Below are positions 55,836-63,273 of a DNA stretch of 64,000 nt, piece by piece. Position 1 is the first letter of the stretch. Every line of letters begins with the position of its first letter. Made by a program: the position numbers and the translations under genes. Source of the stretch: a virus. Below the pieces are notes generated by a model. That model made no database searches. It was given only the letters and a program-made list of their open reading frames with translations, and had not been told where the DNA came from. The stretch is from positions 1-64,000 of the IMG/VR virus record IMGVR_UViG_3300006916_000042; one strand, 5' to 3'.

Positions 55836-56522
55836 ATGAAATGTTATTGTGTAGAATGTCGGAAGGCACGGCTAGAAGCATTTGGTTTTGCAAAAGCAAG
55901 TGTAGAAGAAGAGGTTGAAGAGCTTAGAACATATCTGGATTCTGATACCAAGATTCAAAGACCACCTTCCCCATATCTGGAGAAAGCATTAAAGAAAATG
56001 TATTTTCCAGACCCAATCCAGTCTGAGCATTTTCAAGAGTGGGATGAGTATTACATGGCCATGGCCTATATGACGGCTATGAGGTCCAAGGACAACTCAA
56101 CATGGATTGGAGCCGTGATAGTGGGTCCTGATGGAGAAATCCGTTCCACGGGCTACAATGGCTTTCCTAGAGGGGTTAAATACACGGAAGAACGTCTTCA
56201 AAGACCAGTGAAGTATGACTTCACAGAACATGGAGAAAGAAATGCTATCTATAATGCAGCACGGGCTGGTGTCTCAACGAATGGTTGTACTCTATACACA
56301 CATGGCCTTCCTTGTTTTGATTGTGCTAGAGCAGTTATTCAATCAGGCATAAAGCAGGTTGTTGGCACCAAACACGGCCTTGTAGAATCATATAGTGAGA
56401 GTGAAGCCGGAAGAAAGGCTATGCTTGATGAAGCTGGAATTGTGTTCAGGGAAATGGATTACAACCCATCCGGTAAGAAAATTGTGTCAAAAGTCAGTGG
56501 AGAGTATCACGGTAATGATTAA
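55836..56522 (+). CDS. Deoxycytidylate deaminase-family protein
   Basis: 228 residues from ATG 55836. The catalytic HGERNAIYNAA (H-x-E) and LPCFDCARAV (PCxxC) are intact. The extra N-terminal about 70 residues begin CYCVECRKARLEAFGFA, a CxC/CxxC knuckle not usual in dCMP deaminase. Produces dUMP for dTMP synthesis alongside the dUTPase. Confidence 0.85.
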   Translation: MKCYCVECRKARLEAFGFAKASVEEEVEELRTYLDSDTKIQRPPSPYLEKALKKMYFPDPIQSEHFQEWDEYYMAMAYMTAMRSKDNSTWIGAVIVGPDGEIRSTGYNGFPRGVKYTEERLQRPVKYDFTEHGERNAIYNAARAGVSTNGCTLYTHGLPCFDCARAVIQSGIKQVVGTKHGLVESYSESEAGRKAMLDEAGIVFREMDYNPSGKKIVSKVSGEYHGND

Positions 56523-56790
56523 ATATACATGTTTTGAAGTGCCAATTGTTGGTGAGGTTGCCACATTTTATGAATTCAAAGAGAGTCCATGGTATGGAAT
56601 CAAGTTTTATTTCACCAACATTAAACCTGAAAACCCTGACGATATGAAAAATCTGAAAGGTAGTGTCAAGTTGAAATTCTCATATGTCGTTCTGGATGAT
56701 CAGGGTAGGGGTGATCTGGAAAACAATGAAGAACTGGACAGACAGGTTGGTGTTGTTCTGCAAGATTTGATGACTATAGATGAAGATTGA
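56515..56790 (+). CDS. Uncharacterised protein
   Basis: 91 residues from ATG 56515, overlapping the deaminase by 8 bases. Beta-rich start (YTCFEVPIVGEVATFYEF), acidic end. Function unknown. Confidence 0.5.
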   Translation: MIKYTCFEVPIVGEVATFYEFKESPWYGIKFYFTNIKPENPDDMKNLKGSVKLKFSYVVLDDQGRGDLENNEELDRQVGVVLQDLMTIDED

Positions 56791-57088
56791 CCCAGACCTT
56801 ATCAATGCCTTCTTTGAATTTGGTGGGTCCATCGTCATAGTTATGTCAATCCTACAAGTGTATAGGGATAAGATGGTCCGTGGTGTTTCATGGGTCATGC
56901 TGGCATTCTTCACCACATGGGGTGGGTGGAACCTGTATTTCTATCCACATGTGGGTGCAATATGGTCATTCTATGCTGGGATATTGTTATTCATCACAAA
57001 CTTCATATATGTGTCACTCATAGTATTTTACATCCGGAAAGAGAAGTATGAGAATCGAGCAGAAAATACTCCAAGGTCTGATACATGA
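56780..57088 (+). CDS. Membrane protein with three segments
   Basis: 102 residues, membrane segments at about 8-27, 35-54 and 58-85. YRDKMVRGVSWVMLAFFTTWGGWNLYFYPHVGAIWSFYAGIL resembles small phage membrane proteins. Its end overlaps the helicase gene by 41 bases. Function unknown. Confidence 0.6.
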   Translation: MKIDPDLINAFFEFGGSIVIVMSILQVYRDKMVRGVSWVMLAFFTTWGGWNLYFYPHVGAIWSFYAGILLFITNFIYVSLIVFYIRKEKYENRAENTPRSDT

Positions 57089-58463
57089 TAATGATTTCAC
57101 CACCAAGGCTATCCCCCATCTGAAACCAGAATACTTTTCCGAAAATACAGACCAGCTTCTCTTCACTCTAGTATCCGGATTCATCGACAAATACGATGAA
57201 TTACCTAAGATAGACAGTCTGAGAGTCGAGCTAGGTCAGTTGGCTGGAATAAGTAATGACGATGAGCATGAAATCCAGCAGACCATAGACGAAATAGAAA
57301 AGCTTTCAACCGATTTCAACAGGGATTGGTTGATCGATTCCACTGAGTCTTTCTGTAAGGAACGGGCACTATATCTGGCCATGACCAAATCAATCTCCGT
57401 CATGAACGGGGATGAGAAGGATGTGGGGACCGGTTCCATCCCAGATATCCTCTCTGAGGCTCTGGCCATCACGTTTGATGATCGTATCGGTTTGGACTAT
57501 CTGGAAGACTGGGAAGACCGGTTTGACTATTACCACCAGACATTCAACAAGATTCCATTCGACCTTGAGATGTTCAACAAGATCACAAAGAATGGTGTGA
57601 TCAAGAAAACTATGAATCTGGTCATGGGTCCGTCCGGTGGTGGTAAGTCTATCCTGTTCTGTCATCTGGCTGCTGCATACATGAACATGGGTCACAATGT
57701 CCTGTACATATCCATGGAAATGTCTGGTGAGGAAATCCAGAGACGTATCGATGCCAATCTGTTCAATGTGGATATAGGCAAGGTTGAGAATATATCCAAA
57801 GAGGTGTTTGCCAAGAAGGTGGACACACTCAAGAGCAAGATCAAGGGAAAGCTGATCGTCGAACAGTTTCCAACATCTGAAGCCAATGTGAATCACTTCA
57901 AGGCTCTGATGAAGGACCTCAAACTGAAACGTGGGTTCGTGCCTGATGTGGTGATCATTGACTATCTCAACATCTGTTCATCTGCCCGTATCAAGATGGG
58001 TGGTTCGATCAATTCATATACCTATGTGTTGAAGATTGCCGAAGAGGTACGATCACTGGCACAAAAAGAAGATGTTATCATGTGGACAGGAACACAGACA
58101 AACCGTGAGGGGTATAAGTCTACTGATCCGGGTGCTGAGAACGTGGCTGAATCATTTGGCTTGATGTACACAACGGATTTCTTCATTGCACTGGTGCCCA
58201 CTGAAGAGCTTGAAGAGCTTGGGCAGATCATGGTCAAACAGATCAAGAACCGATATAATGCCGTTGACAACCCCAGACGATTCTGTATTGGGCTTGACAA
58301 GGCCAAGATGAGGTTTTATGATCTGGAAGATTCAGCACAGGAAGATATCATTGATAATGAAACTGGTGAAATAACAAGGGGTCCAGCAAACAGACCGGTA
58401 AAAGCATTACGTGATGATGATAAACCCATCATGGATGACAGGTTTGGGGACTTCATGTTTTAA
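57048..58463 (+). CDS. 41: Replicative DNA helicase (T4 gp41-like)
   Basis: 471 residues. N-terminal DnaB-like domain, Walker A GPSGGGKS (194-201), LYISMEMSGEEI, Walker B VVIIDYLN, and WTGTQTNREG, all typical of DnaB/gp41. The hexameric 5'-3' helicase unwinds DNA at the fork. No primase (gp61) is in the window. Confidence 0.9.
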   Translation: MRIEQKILQGLIHDNDFTTKAIPHLKPEYFSENTDQLLFTLVSGFIDKYDELPKIDSLRVELGQLAGISNDDEHEIQQTIDEIEKLSTDFNRDWLIDSTESFCKERALYLAMTKSISVMNGDEKDVGTGSIPDILSEALAITFDDRIGLDYLEDWEDRFDYYHQTFNKIPFDLEMFNKITKNGVIKKTMNLVMGPSGGGKSILFCHLAAAYMNMGHNVLYISMEMSGEEIQRRIDANLFNVDIGKVENISKEVFAKKVDTLKSKIKGKLIVEQFPTSEANVNHFKALMKDLKLKRGFVPDVVIIDYLNICSSARIKMGGSINSYTYVLKIAEEVRSLAQKEDVIMWTGTQTNREGYKSTDPGAENVAESFGLMYTTDFFIALVPTEELEELGQIMVKQIKNRYNAVDNPRRFCIGLDKAKMRFYDLEDSAQEDIIDNETGEITRGPANRPVKALRDDDKPIMDDRFGDFMF

Positions 58464-59076
58464 AGAAGGTTCTTTTATCATACTCTTTTTTGAGTATACC
58501 ACGATTTGGTATTCTGTTCATGTCTGGAACATTATCAGAAAACTGTCCAACTTTGAATTTTGTTTCAGGACTCTGAACTTCACGTGGCACACCAAGGCAA
58601 CTGTATTTTACCACCTTCCAGACATATATGGTATCACCCACGGATGCTTCAGTTGGTATTGTATGAATGATCTGAAATCTTTTTGGGTCTGCCGATTTGT
58701 TATACCCAAATGGTTCGGGTTGAGGAATGATCTGAATAACCAAACCGTCAGTGGTTCTTACCCTACCTTCCATTCTTGCACCGGTTGCCTTACAGAAGAG
58801 AAGAGAGGTCCATGGTTTAATTGATCTGCTTTCAAGCACGAATGGTGAGTTTATGGGAACAATATCTCTGGGAACGGTCAGAGAACGTATTATGAGAGGG
58901 TCTGCAACAGCAACAACATGAAACCACAATGCAGCAATTCCTATAATACTCCATTTTATAATAGATTCGAGATATGGGACAGTTCTAACTGTTGCCTGAA
59001 TATCTTTAAGCACACATACTAGGCATATATGATTTTCTCTTAGTTTTCCATGACCTTCGGTGCATATGTATTTCAA
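58453..59076 (-). CDS. Membrane protein on the minus strand
   Basis: 207 residues. The N-terminal C-x4-H...CLVC pattern (about 5-21) could bind zinc; one membrane segment at about 40-58 (IIKWSIIGIAALWFHVVAV); the C-terminal 145 residues look periplasmic, beta-rich. Convergent with the helicase (11-base overlap) and coupled by ATGA to the next minus-strand gene. No family recognised. Confidence 0.65.
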   Translation of the reverse strand: MKYICTEGHGKLRENHICLVCVLKDIQATVRTVPYLESIIKWSIIGIAALWFHVVAVADPLIIRSLTVPRDIVPINSPFVLESRSIKPWTSLLFCKATGARMEGRVRTTDGLVIQIIPQPEPFGYNKSADPKRFQIIHTIPTEASVGDTIYVWKVVKYSCLGVPREVQSPETKFKVGQFSDNVPDMNRIPNRGILKKEYDKRTFFKT

Positions 59077-59381
59077 TTTCCCGTTACCTTTTTGACAGTT
59101 TCAGATATGACCCTCACCCACAATTCATATATTCCATACAGTGTAGCAGACACGGCAAGGAATAATGTTGCTGTGTCTCGTGCACTTTTTTTCAACCATA
59201 TGTAATTACGTTCTTTTTGGGCCATTTCACTGATAAGGTCCAAATCATTCAACAATTTGAAGATTTCATCCTCATACTCTATCAATGTGATGAATTTTAA
59301 CAACTTTTCATCACTATCGAGTGAATTGGCAAGTCGTCTTACAGTGTCATACTGTTTTTCTGTAAGTTTTGGGGATGCCAT
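59073..59381 (-). CDS. Small membrane protein on the minus strand
   Basis: 102 residues. About 70 residues of charged helix (LTEKQYDTVRRLANSLDSDEKLLKFITL) followed by one C-terminal membrane segment (TATLFLAVSATLYGIYELWV). First gene of the minus-strand pair; a late-type promoter is upstream. Holin or spanin-like roles are possible by shape only. Confidence 0.65.
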   Translation of the reverse strand: MASPKLTEKQYDTVRRLANSLDSDEKLLKFITLIEYEDEIFKLLNDLDLISEMAQKERNYIWLKKSARDTATLFLAVSATLYGIYELWVRVISETVKKVTGN

Positions 59382-59393
59382 GTGATTTGTCTC

Positions 59394-59422
59394 TTGACTC
59401 TACTGATGGGTGCAGGTATATT
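59394..59422 (+). promoter_or_regulatory. sigma70-type promoter (rightward)
   Basis: TTGACT at 59394-59399, 17-base spacer, TATATT at 59417-59422, then a leader with AGAGAGAAAAGGAAA before the 59461 gene. Confidence 0.75.
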
Positions 59423-59425
59423 TAG
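59419..59425 (-). promoter_or_regulatory. Candidate late promoter CTAAATA (leftward)
   Basis: On the minus strand CTAAATA (followed by TACC), 38 bases before the first minus-strand gene. It overlaps the -10 of the rightward promoter. Confidence 0.5.
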
Positions 59426-59460
59426 GTCATAGAGTGATTAGAGAGAAAAGGAAATAAGAC

Positions 59461-59742
59461 ATGACAGCTTATGTGGTTTACAACTTGGAAACAACCTACT
59501 TGGTCAAAGCCAAGTCCGGAAGAACACACTTTGAAAGTAAGGGTGCTGCTACCCGTGCCAAGAACGAAGCAGAACGGAAAGAGCCTGAGTATGGGTTTGG
59601 TATTACTGATGTGAAGAACTTCTACAACAACATTGAACTGACCGTGACCCGTTACAATGCCCTGACCGGTGCTCCCTTCGAAGAGACGGTAAACACCCCA
59701 TACTACTGCTCACCATCGTCAGAACATTACCACTGCTCGTAA
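59461..59742 (+). CDS. Uncharacterised small protein
   Basis: 93 residues. YVVYNLETTYLVKAKSGRTHFESKGAATRAKNEAERK and a C-terminus YYCSPSSEHYHCS with Cys and His. Typical of promoter-driven single-gene units in the accessory region. Function unknown. Confidence 0.6.
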   Translation: MTAYVVYNLETTYLVKAKSGRTHFESKGAATRAKNEAERKEPEYGFGITDVKNFYNNIELTVTRYNALTGAPFEETVNTPYYCSPSSEHYHCS

Positions 59743-59748
59743 CAGGGG

Positions 59749-59770
59749 TGGGGACTCCGGTCCCCATGGC
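59749..59770 (+). repeat. GC-rich hairpin, copy 2
   Basis: Exact 22-base copy of the hairpin at 28358, here followed by TTTT. GGGGAC-TCCG-GTCCCC stem. It stands in the same place, between a promoter-driven small gene and the next ribosome site. Confidence 0.7.
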
Positions 59771-59791
59771 TTTTAAGAAAGAGAAACATAG

Positions 59792-60388
59792 ATGGATAAC
59801 AGAGTCATTTTAACAGACTGTGACGGGGTACTCCTGAACTGGGAGTATTCCTTCTATATCTGGATGGAACGTTTTGGATTCAAACCGGTGGTTGATGATC
59901 CGGGAATGTTCTATGATGCCGGTCATGTGCTTGGTATCGAAAAGCCTGATCTGATCAAGTACATCAGACAGTTTAACGAGTCTGCTGCAATAGGGTTTCT
60001 TCCACCATTCAGGGATGCCATGGAGTACGTCAAAAAGCTCCATAGAGAGCATGGTTACGTGTTTCATGTGATAACATCCCTCTCAACAGATAAAGCTGCT
60101 GGTGAGCTTCGTAAGAGGAACCTGTGTAAGTTATTTGGTGATACAGTGTTCGATGATTACATCTTTCTGGACACTGGAGCCGATAAACATGAGGCATTAG
60201 CTAAATACCAAGACAAGGACTATTATTTCATTGAAGATAAGCCGGAAAATGCATTGCTTGCATACGACTATGGTCTGAAGGGTGTTCTGGTGGAGCATGG
60301 ACACAACATGCATATCACAGACATTCCAGTATTCAAGAACTGGAAGAGCATCTATAAACATATAACGAAAGATAATGAATATGGATAA
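59792..60388 (+). CDS. HAD-family phosphatase
   Basis: 198 residues. TDCDGVLLNWEYSF (catalytic Asp pair), HVITSLS and YFIEDKPENALLA match HAD hydrolases of the 5'-nucleotidase/phosphatase type. Could remove 5'-phosphates from nucleotides. GAAAGAGAAAC upstream. Confidence 0.75.
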   Translation: MDNRVILTDCDGVLLNWEYSFYIWMERFGFKPVVDDPGMFYDAGHVLGIEKPDLIKYIRQFNESAAIGFLPPFRDAMEYVKKLHREHGYVFHVITSLSTDKAAGELRKRNLCKLFGDTVFDDYIFLDTGADKHEALAKYQDKDYYFIEDKPENALLAYDYGLKGVLVEHGHNMHITDIPVFKNWKSIYKHITKDNEYG

Positions 60389-60599
60389 TTTTGTAATAAT
60401 TGCTATCATAATATCTGGTGGTGCACTACTTTACTGGTTGGGTTATAATAGAGCAATTCAAACAAGAACCGATGATATGGAAAAATTTCTGGATGGTATG
60501 ATCGATGATGGTATCGTTGAACGAGAAGAAGTGATTAAACACTTGCAAAAAGTTAGGGAAGCACTTGAACAAGAAGACTCCACGGAAGCAAAATCCTAG
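60375..60599 (+). CDS. Small membrane-anchored protein
   Basis: 74 residues, one N-terminal membrane segment (VIIAIIISGGALLYWLGY), then a charged helix. ATG 60375 or 60381. Overlaps both neighbours. Function unknown. Confidence 0.55.
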   Translation: MNMDNFVIIAIIISGGALLYWLGYNRAIQTRTDDMEKFLDGMIDDGIVEREEVIKHLQKVREALEQEDSTEAKS

Positions 60600-60762
60600 A
60601 GACTATGATAAAGCTGCTGAAGAAGCTATAAAAAAGATGCTCGACAGAAGATCACAGATTTTCTTGGAAGAGGCCGTTGGTATGGCTCTTGACCAACTGG
60701 GGGGATCAGAAACCAAGAAAATTCTCCTGAGTTATGTCGAACTCGTTGAAGAGTTTAGATAA
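60565..60762 (+). CDS. Small helical protein, TTG start
   Basis: 65 residues from TTG 60565 behind AGGGAAG. Basic first 15 residues, then amphipathic helices (YDKAAEEAIKKMLDRRSQIFLEEAVGMAL). Function unknown. Confidence 0.5.
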   Translation: MNKKTPRKQNPRDYDKAAEEAIKKMLDRRSQIFLEEAVGMALDQLGGSETKKILLSYVELVEEFR

Positions 60763-60785
60763 TACACCCTAAAAGCCAAAGACTT

Positions 60786-60816
60786 CTAAATACTGGATAT
60801 AGTGATAATATCCAGT
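60786..60816 (+). promoter_or_regulatory. Late promoter CTAAATA with leader hairpin
   Basis: CTAAATA at 60786-60792, overlapping by one base the perfect 9-bp hairpin ACTGGATAT/ATATCCAGT (60792-60816, loop AGTGATA). The ribosome site of the next gene follows at about 60820. Confidence 0.55.
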
Positions 60817-60831
60817 AGGGAAGAGGTCAAA

Positions 60832-63273
60832 ATGGCTAAAAAACTTTCATATTTTACAAAACCACCATTGGTGGAAGAAGTCCGTATTGAAGAAACCTTC
60901 GATATGGATGATTTCCTGTTGTATGAAAAGTCAATGTTCCCAAATATGATCAGGGATATAAAGGATAAGGTTATGGGTCGTAGAGGCCCAGAGGTTATGT
61001 CAAAGGCCCTGTTTGATTATGTCAAGCTGATCGACAAGACATCAAAAGGTCCAGCAACAAGCAGAACATCAAACGGTTCTATCAAGGTTAACACCAAGAG
61101 CAGACATGCCGTTTCCATAGCCAACCTTTATCACCTTCCCCCACGTAAATTCATAGAATTCCTCAACAAATCCCTGAAACAGCAGGGGTTTACAGATTAC
61201 ATCGTGGAATCTCTTGATGAAGATATCTTCATGATGAACGAAGCTGTAGCTCCAATGGTCAACGATGCCAAGAGAGTTTTCTGCACAACCAACATCAAAG
61301 AGAAGCAGGCACTTGTCTCCACCATGGTCGATGAGTATGCCGAAGAGCATATGAAAGGCTCTCTCAAGGCCCATGTGGAGAATATGGCAGACCCTGAGAC
61401 CCTGAACAAGGTTGCATATAACCTGATGTTCAGAAGCAATGAACCACTGATAAATTGTGGTCTGGCTGAAGAAATCCTTTACGAAATGCCGACTGTTTCA
61501 GACAGTGATATGAGAGAAGTCCTGACAGACCTGTCCAGAAAATGGGCTGCTAAAGGTGTCAATTTCGACTTCTCCAAACACTTCAAGGAACGTGTGAATG
61601 ATGCAAGAAATTCAAACCAGCCTATCTCAGTGGATGATCTGAAGACATTTTTCGACAAGATTTATGAAAAGATGGGTACGAAGATCGGTAAAATCCGTAT
61701 GAGACCCGGTGAAGACATGGAAGGTGTGTTCAGTTTCCGTGCCAAGAGTCTCCATGTTCCATTTGTTATCCGTTATGAGAAAGACAACGGTAAGGGTCTT
61801 GTACTGCTTGCCCAGTCTATCATCCGGAAGAAGAAGTTTGCACTTGGTAGAATGGGTGGAAAGCACTTTGTCGTGGAAGATTTCGACAACGGTATCACAA
61901 TGCAGCTTGGCAACACCGACAAGATCACAGAAGACCATGGTGCCGGGTTCATGGGGACATCTGACCTGACCAAGAAATACATGAATGCCACACCGGGACA
62001 GGATGAGAACGGGGAATGGAAGATTGCCTATAATGATTATGAGGAAGAATGGGCTGAGTTTGATGGTAATCCGGGTGTTCACACAGACAACAAAGAAAAG
62101 AAGAAGATGACCATGAAGACACTCAAGCAGAAGATCACCGAAGCTAACGTCAGGGGTAGATCACCACGTAGTGTTGGTTTGAAGGTTGGTGCTGATGGAG
62201 TGTTAGATGGTGGAACAGTCAGACCTGTGAGTAAGACCAGAACCCGTGGCAACATGGGTCGGAAGAATGATCCTGCACGTTCAAAGAAGGTTGATGATGG
62301 CTCCACAAGAACACAGGTTAATAGGGCTGCAAAATCCAATCCAAGGCAACCACGGGTGAACTCGACTGCAAAAGGTGGCCAGCCAACTGATAGTGTCCAG
62401 TCTCGTACATCAAGATCAAACAACACAACCGTAGCCAAGGCCCGTGAGAGAATTGCAAGACGGCAGGAGAGACAGGCTGCTTCAAAAGCTCGTTCTGCTG
62501 GTGTTAAGCTAAAACCAACAACAGGTGGTAGAGACAGTCCGGAAACCAACAATACTGCAACTAAACCACAGGCAGGACCGGCAAGGAATCCAAGGTTCAG
62601 ACAGGTTGGCCAGAAAACCAATCCACGGGCTGCTACAGCACCAAGCACTGTTAGAACACGTGGCAATATAGGTCGGAAGACTGACCCGGCTCGTGCTGTT
62701 GGTAAGCCAACAACTGGCAGAGACAGTCCTGAGACCAATAACACTGCAACTAAACCTAAAGTCTCAAGACAGCAGGCCCAGAAGAGAAATGGTGCTACAG
62801 CTAAAACCACAACAAAATTGGCTCAAGCAACAAGTGTGGGATCAAATTCGAAGAGACCGGATCGTGCTAGACCCGGTGCTACAGCTAAAACTACAACAAA
62901 ATTGGCTCAAGCAACCATGGTTGGCTCAAATTCAAGAAGAACAGGTGCCCAAGGGCAGGGAAATCAGGTAAATAGAGCTAGGAAGGCTGGGGATCAACAT
63001 CCACCGTCTGTTGGGGTGGCTAAAAAGCCGGGTGATCAACATCCAGTCAACAAGCCAAGCATTGCTAATGCACCAAAGCCAAGAAGCAAGCCAGCAGTGC
63101 CGAAGCCAGCAGTGGCAAAGAGAACAACAACCATCTCCAAGCAGAAGCCTAAGTCTGGTGGGCAGACCACATACAAAGCCAATTACAAAGGTGGACAAGG
63201 CCAAAAGGCTGTTTCACTGAGTCGAATTAACCAAAACACAAGAACCAGAGCACCAAAGGACAGAGTACGATGA
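60832..63273 (+). CDS. Large two-part protein with basic tail, likely internal head protein
   Basis: 813 residues from ATG 60832 after GAGG. Residues 1 to about 420 are a folded, acidic-to-neutral region (e.g. GKIRMRPGEDMEGVFSFRAK, FALGRMGGKHFVVEDF). At 428 comes MKTLKQKITEA, a capsid-targeting-like peptide with ITE-A, and the remaining about 376 residues are a highly basic Lys/Arg/Thr/Ala/Pro low-complexity tail with repeats (GATAKTTTKLAQAT twice, GRDSPETNNTATKP twice). An internal start at ATG 62113 could make the tail alone. Likely DNA-binding within the head. Confidence 0.6.
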   Translation: MAKKLSYFTKPPLVEEVRIEETFDMDDFLLYEKSMFPNMIRDIKDKVMGRRGPEVMSKALFDYVKLIDKTSKGPATSRTSNGSIKVNTKSRHAVSIANLYHLPPRKFIEFLNKSLKQQGFTDYIVESLDEDIFMMNEAVAPMVNDAKRVFCTTNIKEKQALVSTMVDEYAEEHMKGSLKAHVENMADPETLNKVAYNLMFRSNEPLINCGLAEEILYEMPTVSDSDMREVLTDLSRKWAAKGVNFDFSKHFKERVNDARNSNQPISVDDLKTFFDKIYEKMGTKIGKIRMRPGEDMEGVFSFRAKSLHVPFVIRYEKDNGKGLVLLAQSIIRKKKFALGRMGGKHFVVEDFDNGITMQLGNTDKITEDHGAGFMGTSDLTKKYMNATPGQDENGEWKIAYNDYEEEWAEFDGNPGVHTDNKEKKKMTMKTLKQKITEANVRGRSPRSVGLKVGADGVLDGGTVRPVSKTRTRGNMGRKNDPARSKKVDDGSTRTQVNRAAKSNPRQPRVNSTAKGGQPTDSVQSRTSRSNNTTVAKARERIARRQERQAASKARSAGVKLKPTTGGRDSPETNNTATKPQAGPARNPRFRQVGQKTNPRAATAPSTVRTRGNIGRKTDPARAVGKPTTGRDSPETNNTATKPKVSRQQAQKRNGATAKTTTKLAQATSVGSNSKRPDRARPGATAKTTTKLAQATMVGSNSRRTGAQGQGNQVNRARKAGDQHPPSVGVAKKPGDQHPVNKPSIANAPKPRSKPAVPKPAVAKRTTTISKQKPKSGGQTTYKANYKGGQGQKAVSLSRINQNTRTRAPKDRVR
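62113..63273 (+). other. Possible internal start or protease-released basic protein
   Basis: ATG 62113 opens with MKTLKQKITEA inside the 60832 frame and would give a 386-residue strongly basic protein resembling T4 internal proteins in its N-terminus and charge. A purine-rich stretch (AAAGAAAAGAAGAAG) lies upstream. Whether it is made by internal initiation or cut from the long protein is not shown. Confidence 0.35.

Noticed and set aside
58411-58824. Plus-strand frame after the helicase gene
   Set aside because: It overlaps the minus-strand membrane gene, which has a membrane segment, an ATGA-coupled partner and an upstream promoter.
62079-62810. Minus-strand 243-residue frame
   Set aside because: Antisense to the low-complexity basic tail; no ribosome site and no neighbouring minus-strand genes.
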